Below the pieces are notes generated by a model that did not search any database, was not told where the DNA came from, and worked only from the letters and a program-made list of their open reading frames with translations. Below are positions 25,815 to 34,939 of a DNA stretch of 59,908 nucleotides, piece after piece. The position numbers and the translations under genes are program-made. The stretch's first letter is position 1; the number at the start of each line of letters is the position of its first letter. The stretch comes from Deltaproteobacteria bacterium (lineage in GTDB: Bacteria; Desulfobacterota; GWC2-55-46), in NCBI GenBank assembly GCA_016234855.1, contig JACRNO010000006.1, positions 1 through 59,908 on the forward strand. Direction: 5' to 3'.

Positions 25815-27204
25815 TAGCAAGCTTCCTCAGGACCTCGACCCCGACCCCAGTTACCGCCGGATGGTCGGCGCCGTGCGTGTTGACCATGAACGCAAAAGCG
25901 GTTAAACGGTCTTTTTTATCCCTGACATACCCGGCAACCGCGTATGCGTCCTCGAGTTGTCCGGTCTTTACCTTGATATCGCGCGATACAAATCCGATAT
26001 CGCTCAGCGTCCCTTCACCCGGAGACGAAAGGCTGTTGTAAAAATCCTTATACCATGGCGCGTGGACAACGCTTTGCAAAAACCGCACTACACCCGCAGC
26101 GCTGACCATATTGTCATTTGATATCCCGGAGCCGTCCGAGATTCTTAAAGCCGCCGCATCCAGTCCAAACCCGCTCAAAAACTCCTCGACGTATCTGACG
26201 CTCTTGGCATACGTGGCCGGCGCCCCATAAGCGGCCGCCCCGAGAGAGAACAACAGATTGTCGGCTAACAGGTTTACGCTTTTTTTATTCAGCGCGTCCG
26301 CAAGAACACCTGCCGGCGGGGACGGCAAAGCTGCCATCGTTCGCGAACCTTCCGGAGCGCGGCCCTTGCGCGCCGTGCCGGCAACCTTTATTCCGGCTTC
26401 CGTCAACGCCGAATAAAACGCGCCGGCGGCATAGAGGGCGGGGTCTTTCAGTGAAAACCTTTTATGCAGCGGCGCAGAGCTTGCCGGAATATTCCCTGAG
26501 ACCTCGTATGCAAGGTCATCTATCTGCCTTATTGCTATTCCTGTCTTGTCAAGCGATGATGTCCTGGCCGTTAAGGCTATTCTGACGAAACCATTGGGAG
26601 GGGATATCTCTATGAGAGGAGGCATGCCGGCTTCCGCCGGAGCTACTTTTATGGAAACCGTATGAAGGTCGATCCCAAGCGCCCCCGGAAAAGAGAAGGC
26701 CGGCGAGTCAGTATCCAAAGCCGGTCTGTTTATCCCGCGGACGTCAAAATACGAATCGTCGGCCGCGACGTCACCCCGGACTTCCTTGATACCGGCCTCC
26801 GAAAGCCTCTTTGCCGCGGTCTTCAAGTCCGCGACGGAGAGCAGCGCATTGCCTTTTCCTATTAAAAACAAGCTGCCGTTCAAGACCCCGTCGGATATTT
26901 TGCCGTCGACAGCCGCATATGTCGTAAAATCAGGCCTCACCACGGCATCAAAAAGAGCGCCTGCGGTAAACAACTTCACCAGCGAACCGGGCTTTAACGG
27001 CTCATCACCGCCGATATCAATTACCGCTTCACCGCTTTCGCAATCCACGGCAACTAACGACCACCTTGCCTGCGCTGGCAGTCTTTGCATAATGACGGCT
27101 TCAAAATCTGAATTGGCTTTGGGAAGAGAGCCCCGGCCGGAGGCATCGGATGGATATGCGTTATTGCATGGGATTAAAGAAGTGACCGCAGCCGCCAACA
27201 TCAT
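25807..27204 (-). CDS. dacB: D-alanyl-D-alanine carboxypeptidase/endopeptidase (PBP4, peptidase S13)
   Basis: This enzyme cleaves D-Ala-D-Ala ends or cross-links of peptidoglycan in the periplasm. The three penicillin-binding motifs are visible: SLVK at about residues 74-77, the SxN-type motif in DGSGISNDNMVS near 362, and KTG near 413, in the order typical of family S13. A signal peptide starts at MMLAAAVTSLIP. The frame opens at a GTG at 27240, but that codon has no ribosome site and lies only 17 bases past the terminator U-tract. The ATG at 27204 has AGAGGA six bases ahead and is the better start. It is the first gene of the riboswitch-controlled unit and overlaps the next by 8 bases. Local wall opening for a large envelope assembly would explain its position. 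Confidence 0.88.
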   Translation of the reverse strand: MMLAAAVTSLIPCNNAYPSDASGRGSLPKANSDFEAVIMQRLPAQARWSLVAVDCESGEAVIDIGGDEPLKPGSLVKLFTAGALFDAVVRPDFTTYAAVDGKISDGVLNGSLFLIGKGNALLSVADLKTAAKRLSEAGIKEVRGDVAADDSYFDVRGINRPALDTDSPAFSFPGALGIDLHTVSIKVAPAEAGMPPLIEISPPNGFVRIALTARTSSLDKTGIAIRQIDDLAYEVSGNIPASSAPLHKRFSLKDPALYAAGAFYSALTEAGIKVAGTARKGRAPEGSRTMAALPSPPAGVLADALNKKSVNLLADNLLFSLGAAAYGAPATYAKSVRYVEEFLSGFGLDAAALRISDGSGISNDNMVSAAGVVRFLQSVVHAPWYKDFYNSLSSPGEGTLSDIGFVSRDIKVKTGQLEDAYAVAGYVRDKKDRLTAFAFMVNTHGADHPAVTGVGVEVLRKLAND

Positions 27205-27256
27205 GATGAGTCCTCTCAGGATGAACGTTGTTTTTCTCACGCGCTGTTAGTTGGAC

Positions 27257-27298
27257 AAAAAAAGACCTGCAGCCGCATCAAAATGCGGCTGCAGGTCT
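27257..27298 (-). terminator. Intrinsic terminator between the aptamer and dacB
   Basis: Bases 27263-27278 and 27283-27298 form a perfect 16-bp stem (AGACCTGCAGCCGCAT) with a 4-base loop. On the minus strand it is followed by seven T residues (27257-27263). It lies downstream of the aptamer and ahead of the dacB start, the position of a riboswitch expression platform. Confidence 0.92.
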
Positions 27299-27347
27299 AA
27301 AATTAATAAAAGATATCGGCCGGATGCCTTTCCAGTTGCAAACCATT

Positions 27348-27437
27348 TCGACAACCCCTTTGTCCCTAATCATCAGGGCTCGGTGGCTTTGCCCCCCCGG
27401 ATTCATACGGGGTAGCCTTTTCGATAGTTGCTATGTA
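27348..27437 (-). promoter_or_regulatory. c-di-GMP-I (GEMM-I)-like riboswitch aptamer
   Basis: Read on the minus strand, the leader shows AAAGGCTACCCCG, then CCGGGGGGGCAAAGCCACCG, a small CCCT/AGGG hairpin, and GGGGTTGTCGAAATGG. This matches the order of GEMM-I landmarks: GGCAAACC, stem, GGGACGCAAAGCC, second hairpin, and a GGGGUUxxCGA 3' closing strand. Departures are a UAUGAAUC-type loop in place of the GNRA tetraloop, UA for AA in the GGCAAACC box, and a short second hairpin. A promoter lies just upstream and a strong terminator downstream. It would couple expression of the surface operon to c-di-GMP or a related dinucleotide. The family call is from pattern recognition only. Confidence 0.68.
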
Positions 27438-27481
27438 AAATATATCTGAATAAACCGATTGTAAAATATTTTTACGGCCTG

Positions 27482-27510
27482 GGAATATCACCGTCCCAAG
27501 AATTTGTCAA
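27482..27510 (-). promoter_or_regulatory. Promoter of the riboswitch-led surface operon
   Basis: On the minus strand, TTGACA (27510-27505) is followed after 17 bases by TATTCC (27487-27482). Transcription would start near 27475, about 40 bases ahead of the aptamer. This shows that the dacB-onward genes can be transcribed independently of the T2SS operon. Confidence 0.75.
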
Positions 27511-27592
27511 ACGTTTTTTTTAAGCCGGCAATTAGACATTGCCTCAAATAAAAAAAACCGGGTATCCGACTTTTTAAATATAAGGATTGTGC

Positions 27593-29911
27593 TTAGTTTT
27601 CATCGGATGTAGCACGCAATAATTCCTTAAGTCCCTTAAGCTTATTTTTCATTTCCTCCGTCACGGAAAGGGCTTGCGCCGAGGTGCCGATTATCTTCGG
27701 CGTGATAAGTATGACAAGTTCTGTTTTACCGATTGTGTGAGTGGTATATTTAAACAAGTACCCAAGAAACGGTATATCGCTCAAAAAAGGTATGCCTGAC
27801 GAGGAATCATCCTTCTTCTCCTGGATCAGTCCGCCTATCACAAGCGTTTCGCCGTCTTTAGCCACTACCGAGGTTTCCGCCTCTCTTTTTGTAAACGACG
27901 GATACAACGAACTGCCTACGGTTCTGTCCGTGGATTTATCGCTGACCTCCTGACGCACGCTCATGGCTACCACCCCATCTTCAGTTATATTCGGCGTCAC
28001 GGTAAGCAAAACACCCGTCTTCCTGTATTCTATGTTCTGGACAAGTCCGGCCGTACCCGTTACCGGCGTCTGCGTGCTCTGGGTCGCTATCGGCTCATCG
28101 CTTCCTATATTAATGGAGGCTTTCTCATAATTTTTAACGACTATGTGCGGATTACTCAATACATTAAGCTTTCCAGTGGACGCCATCGCCTGAATGATGC
28201 CGAAAAACCGTGAGGCATCGGTCGCAAAAACGGTCAAACCCGCGGGGGATGCAGTGCCGATTGGCGGCGTAGGCGATATCGAACCTGCAGGGTCTTTTAG
28301 CGCCGCGGCAGCAATCCCTGTATTTTGCTGGATATTCGTATTTCCCGATAACAATGACCATTGGATGCCGAACTTCGTGGTCTCGTCAAGCTTGACCTCC
28401 GCTATCAAGGCGTCTATCAGTACCTGCTTGGACGGGTGGTCCAGGTCCTTTAGCGTGTTTAATACATTCTGATAATCAGCCTGCGATGCCTGGATAATAA
28501 GCGCATTGGACGGCTCATAAAGGAATATCCTGACATTACCGCCGACAGCGTCCTGTTTGGCGGCTTGTGACTGCCCCTGTGCGCCGGAAGAAGCCTGGCG
28601 CGAGCCCCCGGCTTCAGAGGATGGCTGTTTCACCGGCTCTCCGGCCGCGGAAGCCGTCTTCCCGCCGTATATCTGGTCGAGAATGGCCTTAAGAGTGGAA
28701 GCCTTGTCGTTTTTTACATAATATATCCTGCTCGACATGCCTGACGTAGTGGTAAGGTCAAGCTTTTTTATCCATTCTTTCACCTGATTCAATAACGCCT
28801 CATTCGTTGCGAACATGACAAGGCTGTTAAGACGCTCAATCGGTATAATAGCCAATTGCCCAGGCTCCTTACCGATACCGAGAGCGGAGAGTATCTCGGT
28901 TAGTTCCTTATGGAGGGTTTTTACATCCACGTTGACGGGCTCAATCGAGATATTCATCCTCTTGAACGCATCGGTATCGAGCACCTTTATTATATCAAGT
29001 ATTTTCTTTATGCCGGAAGCTATGTCGGTGACAACCAGTGTGTTTGCCTTGGCGTAATTCTGCACGCTTCCGGCGGGAGAGACCAAAGGCTGAAGCACGG
29101 GTATCAACTCTCCGACGGAAATAAATTCTATCGGGACTATCTGCGTTATAACCCTGTCCCCAGGCGGAACCGCGTCAATGTCCCTGTCACTCCTTACATC
29201 GACCGAGCGCTGTTTCGCCGTTGCCGCTTGGACTATCTTATAGTAATCACCGGTTTTTACAGCCGACAGCCCCTGCACGTCAAGAATGGATTCGAATATC
29301 CCGAAAACGTCCTTCTTTGGAACCGGCTTTGCAGTCTGAATGGTGATCCGTGCCGATATGCCGGGGCCTACTATGAAATTCTCTCCTGTTATCTCGCCGA
29401 CAACTCGCACAATGTCCATAAGATTAGCGTCAACGAAGTTCAATACTGCCGTATCAGGCTTTTTTTGATCTGCCGGATGCGAAGCAATTACGGGTTTTTC
29501 AGTCTTTATGTTTTCAATGGCTGTGTTTTCAGCCGGCTTAATCTCGACAGGCATAACCTCAGCGGATTTAGACCCGGCAGCCTTGGCCTCGACAGGCTTA
29601 ACCTCAGCGGGCTTAGACCCGGCAGGTCTGGCTTTAACCGGCTTGGCCTTAACCGGTTTGATTCCGGCTGATTTATTATTCTCCGGCCTGGCTTTCTGAC
29701 TAACCGCAGGTGAAGCGGCATGAGGCGTTTTTATCTCCGCGAAGTTGAAATCCTGAGCCTCCTGCCCAGCCGCAAGGCAAAGAGATGACGTCGTAATGCC
29801 CGTCATCAATAAAAACGATGTCAGCCATATGCAGCGCCGTTTAAAGGGCGGCATCGCATTGTTCAACCACTTTAAAGCCTGTTGTTGTCTCATAGCCATC
29901 CAATCTTCCAT
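27593..29911 (-). CDS. gspD: Type II secretion outer-membrane secretin GspD
   Basis: GspD forms the outer-membrane channel of the T2SS. A hydrophobic signal (IWLTSFLLMTGITTSSLCLA) is followed by a Lys/Pro/Ala/Glu-rich linker with repeated KPVKAKP-like words. The N0 domain comes next (VLNFVDANLMDIVRVVGEIT), then N1, N2 and N3 repeats, and the secretin barrel (QVLIDALIAEVKLDE to IPFLGYLFKYT and TELVILITPKI). The open frame reaches 29995 at a GTG, but its first 28 codons include a 14-bp tandem repeat (ATAAATTGAGCCCC) and look non-coding. The ATG at 29911, preceded by GGGG, is preferred, with nearby ATGs possible. It is the last gene of the gsp operon. Confidence 0.93.
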   Translation of the reverse strand: MEDWMAMRQQQALKWLNNAMPPFKRRCIWLTSFLLMTGITTSSLCLAAGQEAQDFNFAEIKTPHAASPAVSQKARPENNKSAGIKPVKAKPVKARPAGSKPAEVKPVEAKAAGSKSAEVMPVEIKPAENTAIENIKTEKPVIASHPADQKKPDTAVLNFVDANLMDIVRVVGEITGENFIVGPGISARITIQTAKPVPKKDVFGIFESILDVQGLSAVKTGDYYKIVQAATAKQRSVDVRSDRDIDAVPPGDRVITQIVPIEFISVGELIPVLQPLVSPAGSVQNYAKANTLVVTDIASGIKKILDIIKVLDTDAFKRMNISIEPVNVDVKTLHKELTEILSALGIGKEPGQLAIIPIERLNSLVMFATNEALLNQVKEWIKKLDLTTTSGMSSRIYYVKNDKASTLKAILDQIYGGKTASAAGEPVKQPSSEAGGSRQASSGAQGQSQAAKQDAVGGNVRIFLYEPSNALIIQASQADYQNVLNTLKDLDHPSKQVLIDALIAEVKLDETTKFGIQWSLLSGNTNIQQNTGIAAAALKDPAGSISPTPPIGTASPAGLTVFATDASRFFGIIQAMASTGKLNVLSNPHIVVKNYEKASINIGSDEPIATQSTQTPVTGTAGLVQNIEYRKTGVLLTVTPNITEDGVVAMSVRQEVSDKSTDRTVGSSLYPSFTKREAETSVVAKDGETLVIGGLIQEKKDDSSSGIPFLSDIPFLGYLFKYTTHTIGKTELVILITPKIIGTSAQALSVTEEMKNKLKGLKELLRATSDEN

Positions 29912-29997
29912 AAATTGAGCCCCATAAATTGAGCCCCATGAAAAATATGAGAAATTATCAATCTTACGCAACCTTAAGACAATTGGCTCCTTCACCT

Positions 29998-30597
29998 CTA
30001 CGGCTGAGTCATGCCGTCAGACGTCCTCTGGTTTACAGGTATTACAGGCCTGCCCGCGGGGATTTGGGGGTCTGGCGGCAAATTTGCCGCCGGCATTTGA
30101 GACTGCGCCTGCGGATGCGCCCCTTTCGCAGAAACCGTTATTATAATATTACCGTCTCCTTCCAACAACACCTCATCAGCCCGTATCTCCTTAACTACAA
30201 ACCCGCCAATGCCGTCTCCGATGCCGTACATAGACGTCCCCTTTTCCGGCGCATCTACGTTTATCATCGCCTTACTCGCGTCCCCCATCATCATCGTCCC
30301 CACCAGTGTCAGCTTTGGCATTGGTTTCTGCGGTAAATGAGGCCTCGCGGCATACGCCTCAGGGACCTTTCCCATGGAACCGCGGGTTATGCTAAAAATG
30401 TTCTTTCTCGATATAACGTCAAATGATGCCTGAGGAGGAACGATATCGTCCGTATCTCTCTGAAACGCCTTTTTGCCGCCGGCAGACGGCGGCGCCGGCA
30501 CGACACCCCGGCCAAGCCATATCTTTGCAAACCAAATCAGCAATAGAACACAAACCGCCGCAAGACAGATATTAATCATTTTATGCCAATTCGCCAT
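29998..30597 (-). CDS. gspC: Type II secretion inner-membrane protein GspC
   Basis: GspC links the inner-membrane platform to the secretin. One transmembrane helix (MINICLAAVCVLLLIWFAKI) near the N-terminus is followed by a Pro-rich linker. A homology-region domain follows (FDVISRKNIFSI, then LTLVGTMMMGD, with YGIGDGIGGFVVKEI and VLLEGDGNIIITV). The C-terminus is Pro/Gln-rich and lacks an obvious PDZ domain. The frame opens at a TTG at 30621; the ATG at 30597 gives a conventional start. It lies directly before gspD, the usual pairing. Confidence 0.85.
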   Translation of the reverse strand: MANWHKMINICLAAVCVLLLIWFAKIWLGRGVVPAPPSAGGKKAFQRDTDDIVPPQASFDVISRKNIFSITRGSMGKVPEAYAARPHLPQKPMPKLTLVGTMMMGDASKAMINVDAPEKGTSMYGIGDGIGGFVVKEIRADEVLLEGDGNIIITVSAKGAHPQAQSQMPAANLPPDPQIPAGRPVIPVNQRTSDGMTQP

Positions 30598-30635
30598 TTT
30601 ACCCGCGGCCCGCAATCCCAAAATACATATCCGGC

Positions 30636-31226
30636 TTACCGCCTGTAGGAATCCTCTGCAATGCCCTTTTTCATAGCCCCTTCAACCGTCATCACCACAT
30701 CCAGCATTATCGGGTTCCTCGAGTCCTCGGGCCTGAGCTTCAAACGCCTTACGCCGATGACCATCGGCGAAGAGATGATATCGTACATCATGTCCTTTAC
30801 CTGATACATCTCTGCCCTAAACTGAAATTCAACGGGTATTTTCAGGTAAACCCCTTCTTCCGAAAAAGGGAGCATCCTTTCGGACGAGACGACAACCCCT
30901 CTCTTTTTTGAGATTTCCCTGAATGCCTTCTGCAATTTTGCCGCTGCCACCGGCGGCCTTTCGGCGGCAAGAAGCCCCTTTTCAAACGTGTCCGCCTTCT
31001 TTTCGGCTGACCTAAGCAATTCTTCGACGCCGGAACTGTCGGAGAGGAAAGCAGCTGATATGGAATAAAGCTCGGCCTTTGTTTCTATCTCCTGCCTTAC
31101 GGACAGATGATACCTGTAACCGGCGCGGATAAGTATAAGTGAAGCCAGTATGATAATCAGCGCAATCCCGGCGGATAAACGCCTGTTTTTTTCAAACAGC
31201 CTCGAAACCGTTCGCATTGTTATCAC
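30636..31226 (-). CDS. gspM: Type II secretion protein GspM (PilO-like)
   Basis: The 196-residue bitopic protein has a short cytoplasmic start, one membrane helix (AGIALIIILASLILIRAGY), a helical coiled segment, and a ferredoxin-like periplasmic domain (VPVEFQFRAEMYQVKDMMY). This is the GspM/PilO plan. GspM partners GspL in the inner-membrane platform. The frame opens with a GTG that overlaps the gspL stop; an ATG three codons later is also possible. Confidence 0.8.
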   Translation of the reverse strand: MITMRTVSRLFEKNRRLSAGIALIIILASLILIRAGYRYHLSVRQEIETKAELYSISAAFLSDSSGVEELLRSAEKKADTFEKGLLAAERPPVAAAKLQKAFREISKKRGVVVSSERMLPFSEEGVYLKIPVEFQFRAEMYQVKDMMYDIISSPMVIGVRRLKLRPEDSRNPIMLDVVMTVEGAMKKGIAEDSYRR

Positions 31227-32608
31227 AACCGCGCTCCGTCCGCACCGCCGTTCTTGCCCTTTATCCCGGCCTTAATTCTGAATCGCTCCATACCTTCGGA
31301 AGTTTTTGTGATAGGCCCTACGAATTCAACGTCCTTCAAAAACTCGGACTGTTCCAGTGATAAAACAAGTGAAGAGGCCTGTCCTGAAAGTCCTTCCACG
31401 AAGATAGCATCACCGGAATATTCATAGGCCGTAAACCGCGTGCCGCCTGGCAGCAATTGCGACAACTCTTTTAAAACCGCAAGGCAATCCAAGGTACCGT
31501 TATCGATGTTTCTTAGTATCTTTATACGTTCATCCGCAGTTTGAAGACCTATCTTCAATTTTCTGACGTTGCCGGTCTCCCCTTCCGTGCTTGCTATCGC
31601 GGACTCGACTCTCATCAAGGAAATCTTGTCTTGCGTCAAATACGAAACTCCAACCAAAAAAAGCAGCGCGAGCGCCGCGCCTGCAAGCTTAAAGGTGAGC
31701 GCCGCCTGCCCTCCCTTATTTTCTGCGGCGTCAGGAAATACGTTGACATTAAATGCCCCCAAACCAAGCGCGCCGAGCGCAAGGCCGAGAGAACAGGAAT
31801 CAGCCGTCTTCCCGAAAATCTTGTCATCGGCGGCGCCGGTATCTATTTCGACGCCGGTATTCGCCGCGCGTTTCATAACGGTGAGCAGTTCCTCGTCAAA
31901 TTGCTCCTCCGAGGCTGCGACCACCGCATAACGCCCATCGCCGACCGCGCATTTATGCAGCGAAGCGCCTGAAAACTTGAGCGCCCTTTTCAGCGAATCC
32001 GTCCATCTCCCGTCCGGATCGATTTTAACGCTTCTCGAATCCACCGGGATCAATTTGTTGAACGCGTCTATATATACGTCACCGCGCGACACCCATACAC
32101 GGCAAACGCCCTTATCCCGCAATATTTTCTTTTGATGGGAAAGGGTATTATAATAGGCCACCCTTGTTGAAGCGCAGTATGCCGGCTTTATCCCCGCGCC
32201 GCCTAACAATCCCACGGCCCCGTCAACCACATCCTTCCTGACGGCCTCAAAAAATACGGAGTATAACCCGTTAGTTTTACCAAGGACTTTATAGCCGTAA
32301 TAAACGTCAGTTACCGGCAGAGGAATGTGCTTCTCAATCTCGAACTTGACTACGCCGCGCAGCGCCTCCAGGCCCGGAGCGGGAAGTTCAACGACTTTAG
32401 ACATTGAGTGCACTCTCTGTATTCCAATGGCCGTCCTTGCAGCCCTTCCTCCCGGCGCCGAGATCAGACGCATAAGCTCTTCAACCTTCTCCGTGTCGGA
32501 GCCTGCCCGAAGAGAATATGACCCCTTCACTTTAATGCCGAAGATATTTTTTTCGACATGCGTGACCTTCCATGCGTCTTCGCGCATCTCTATTCCGTAT
32601 GCGTTCAT
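31223..32608 (-). CDS. gspL: Type II secretion protein GspL (PilM/PilN-like)
   Basis: GspL recruits the ATPase GspE to the membrane. The first 280 residues form an actin-like PilM-type cytoplasmic domain (KVVELPAPGLEALRGVVKFE, HIPLPVTDVYYGY). One membrane helix (LTFKLAGAALALLFLVGVSY) lies near residue 315. A PilN-like periplasmic domain follows (LKELSQLLPGGTRFTAYEY, VEGLSGQASS). It stands between gspK and gspM in the usual order and overlaps gspM by 4 bases. Confidence 0.87.
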   Translation of the reverse strand: MNAYGIEMREDAWKVTHVEKNIFGIKVKGSYSLRAGSDTEKVEELMRLISAPGGRAARTAIGIQRVHSMSKVVELPAPGLEALRGVVKFEIEKHIPLPVTDVYYGYKVLGKTNGLYSVFFEAVRKDVVDGAVGLLGGAGIKPAYCASTRVAYYNTLSHQKKILRDKGVCRVWVSRGDVYIDAFNKLIPVDSRSVKIDPDGRWTDSLKRALKFSGASLHKCAVGDGRYAVVAASEEQFDEELLTVMKRAANTGVEIDTGAADDKIFGKTADSCSLGLALGALGLGAFNVNVFPDAAENKGGQAALTFKLAGAALALLFLVGVSYLTQDKISLMRVESAIASTEGETGNVRKLKIGLQTADERIKILRNIDNGTLDCLAVLKELSQLLPGGTRFTAYEYSGDAIFVEGLSGQASSLVLSLEQSEFLKDVEFVGPITKTSEGMERFRIKAGIKGKNGGADGARL

Positions 32609-32743
32609 ATACCGTTATATATCGTCTGATGATGCAAAAGCCGCATCCTCGGCGACATTCGAAGATTAAACGCCGGTCTGATATCCATGCCGCCCAAGAT
32701 GCCGCAAGAGAATACAAACGTCACGGCCTCCTGAGAATTACAC

Positions 32744-33766
32744 TCAGTGCGGCGCATGTTCCCCTTCCTTCCAGTAGATAAGTTTTACTTCATTCGCAGC
32801 CGTTTTTTCTGCTATTGCCTTAACGGATATCATTATCTTCTCGGATTCACCCGTGGACTCTATCAAGAAAACGTTGGACGTTACGGCGCCGCCGTATATA
32901 GGCTGTTCAAAAAATCCCTCCGTCTCGCGTCTGGCCAAAATCTCATTCGTCCGGCCTTTTCCAAAAACGGACTCCAGGACGGGTTCCGCCGCGGTATTGA
33001 TATTTACGCTTCCGCCTCCCTTCGCAGTGACAAACCGCGCAATGCCCATGTAATCCTCTCCAACGGCATTTTTACCGGTATTATCTTCGATATCAATATC
33101 GCCACCCAGCGGCACGTTACCGCTCCCGTAAAAAACCGCCGGCGTCATGCCTTTAACAAGCAGCATATCCTCCACGCTCTCAAACCGGCCGTTCCTTGCC
33201 GCGTATGGCGATGGAAGAGACATGTAATACTCGCTCTCCGCGCCGTTCAGGCGATAATCGCTGTCTGCATCGCGCCAGTCGAGCATTGCATCCGCTATGA
33301 CGTCAAGTTCCGATCCGCTCACGCCGGTTTTCCTTAAAAGCGCCGCGATCATATCGCGCGAAGAGGTATTTATATCGAGTCTTCCGTTTTCATCGGTAAT
33401 TGAATATTTAACCGTGCCCTGTTCAAGCGTAACCGCTCTATCACCGGCAGGCGTCTTGATGACGCCTGCTTTTCTTCCGGCAAAGGCGACATTCCCGTCA
33501 TTATCGAGGTATACGATACGGTAGCCGCTCATTATTTCGCCAAGCGCAAGATTTATCCCCGCCTTGGCGAGATACAGAGCCCTTGTCTCATTTTTGAAAT
33601 TCCGTACCGCCAGCGTCTCGACCTTCATCGAATAAGCAAATTCGGCGGCCAGCACCGCAAGGAGCGTCATTACCCACAAGACCATCACCAGGGCAACGCC
33701 GCGCTCTCCCGATAATGTTTTGCGCCATTCGGGCTTTTTCCTTCCGCCGCACTCATTCATCTCCAC
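32744..33766 (-). CDS. gspK: Type II secretion minor pseudopilin GspK
   Basis: GspK caps the pseudopilus tip. The prepilin cleavage region is ERG-VALVMVLWVMTLLAVLAA. The residue at mature position 5 is Val, not Glu, as expected for GspK. The large globular domain (340 residues in all) includes the conserved ITDENGRLDIN segment, DAMLDWRDADSDYRLNGAE, and a helix-hairpin-helix-like part (VEDMLLVKGMTPAVFYG). GTG at 33766 and ATG at 33760 are both possible starts. Confidence 0.92.
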   Translation of the reverse strand: MEMNECGGRKKPEWRKTLSGERGVALVMVLWVMTLLAVLAAEFAYSMKVETLAVRNFKNETRALYLAKAGINLALGEIMSGYRIVYLDNDGNVAFAGRKAGVIKTPAGDRAVTLEQGTVKYSITDENGRLDINTSSRDMIAALLRKTGVSGSELDVIADAMLDWRDADSDYRLNGAESEYYMSLPSPYAARNGRFESVEDMLLVKGMTPAVFYGSGNVPLGGDIDIEDNTGKNAVGEDYMGIARFVTAKGGGSVNINTAAEPVLESVFGKGRTNEILARRETEGFFEQPIYGGAVTSNVFLIESTGESEKIMISVKAIAEKTAANEVKLIYWKEGEHAPH

Positions 33767-33836
33767 TCACATGATTCAACCCGGCCTATAACGCGCGGCT
33801 TGAACGCCTGAACTGTGTAAAAACGATTTCGACACC

Positions 33837-34502
33837 TCAGCTCGACACGCCTACGGCGCTCAAAACCGTAAGCGCCGGGGCGCCGCCCTTAAAATTGACG
33901 ACGACCCTTACCGCGCGCGGCAGACCTTTTTTCACACCGGCATCCCAACTCTCTTCCCACTTACCGTCAGGCGACGCATACTCGAAAGCGACATCCCGCA
34001 CCCCCGGCTCCAGTTGCACCACCATGCCCCCCCCGTCATCCGCAAGCGTGTCTGACGTGACGGCTTTCTCTCTAACCGTAAGCACATCATCCTTAACGGA
34101 ATAATAAACCCATTTAAAGCCGAAATAAGGGAGATTGTTTCCCTGCCCGGTAAAAGACGTCACAAAGCCCACGCTGTCGCGCATACCGGTAAAAACCAAT
34201 TCCCTTGATCTGCCATTGACGGCGGTATACGGATACATAGAGGCAACCTCCCTGGAAAATCTGGAAAAGATGCCTCTTTCGACCCTGCCAGCCTCTGTAA
34301 CCGCCTCGCCTTTTTCCTTCGACCTTATACCGAGCCTTAATGCGGAAAGCGTCATAGCCAGCACAATCCCAAGAATCGTGATCGCCATGACCGTCTCTAT
34401 CAGCGTAAACCCGTTCTGCGGCCCAAGGCCCGCGGTCTTCTCAGGCCAGAACCGGCTTTGCGCCCGCATACCTTTCTTGTTTAAGAGTCCGGCTAAATAC
34501 AT
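33837..34502 (-). CDS. gspJ: Type II secretion minor pseudopilin GspJ
   Basis: The prepilin motif NG-FTLIETVMAITILGIVLA carries the mature Glu5. The leader is long (about 30 residues), so the start could be the internal ATG at codon 12. The globular domain has GspJ features (VERGIFSRFSREVASMYPY, ELVFTGMRD, WVYYSVKDDVLTVREK). GspJ, I and K form the pseudopilus tip complex. It begins two bases after the gspI stop. Confidence 0.88.
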   Translation of the reverse strand: MYLAGLLNKKGMRAQSRFWPEKTAGLGPQNGFTLIETVMAITILGIVLAMTLSALRLGIRSKEKGEAVTEAGRVERGIFSRFSREVASMYPYTAVNGRSRELVFTGMRDSVGFVTSFTGQGNNLPYFGFKWVYYSVKDDVLTVREKAVTSDTLADDGGGMVVQLEPGVRDVAFEYASPDGKWEESWDAGVKKGLPRAVRVVVNFKGGAPALTVLSAVGVSS

Positions 34503-34504
34503 GA

Positions 34505-34939
34505 CTATAATTTTCGGCGAACTTCTTTTCCGTATACTTTCAGAGTCTCCAACGCGTATTCCTTCCGGCCTTCCGGATTCCTGACTTTGACGGCCACCCT
34601 GTATATGATTATGCCTCGGTCATAGGCAAGGGCTCCGGTATCATATCTGTCAACCGCCACCGTCCATTCATAACCGTCCGCGGCTGCGCCGCTCCTGACG
34701 CCTTCCTCTGGCGCATCGTTGAGAAGCGCCTCATTCATCTTCTCTTCAGCGTGCAAAACAGCCGCTGTATAGTCCCGAGCGGCCTTTGCCGAATTCAGCC
34801 CGCCTGAGAACAGCTGCAAAGCCATCAGCACGCCGAAGCCCGCAATCGCAAGCGCCGCCATTACCTCAAGCAAAGTGAACCCGCCTTGCGCTTCACCCGT
34901 AAACCGCGGGCCAGGTCTTTTAAAGATCTCGGGTTTCAT
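34505..34939 (-). CDS. gspI: Type II secretion minor pseudopilin GspI
   Basis: The 144-residue protein has the prepilin motif GG-FTLLEVMAALAIAGFGVL with Glu5, after a 19-residue leader. A short helix and small globular domain follow (ARDYTAAVLHAEEKMNEALL, DGYEWTVAVDRYD). This matches GspI in length and layout. It overlaps the 3' end of gspH by 20 bases. Confidence 0.87.
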   Translation of the reverse strand: MKPEIFKRPGPRFTGEAQGGFTLLEVMAALAIAGFGVLMALQLFSGGLNSAKAARDYTAAVLHAEEKMNEALLNDAPEEGVRSGAAADGYEWTVAVDRYDTGALAYDRGIIIYRVAVKVRNPEGRKEYALETLKVYGKEVRRKL

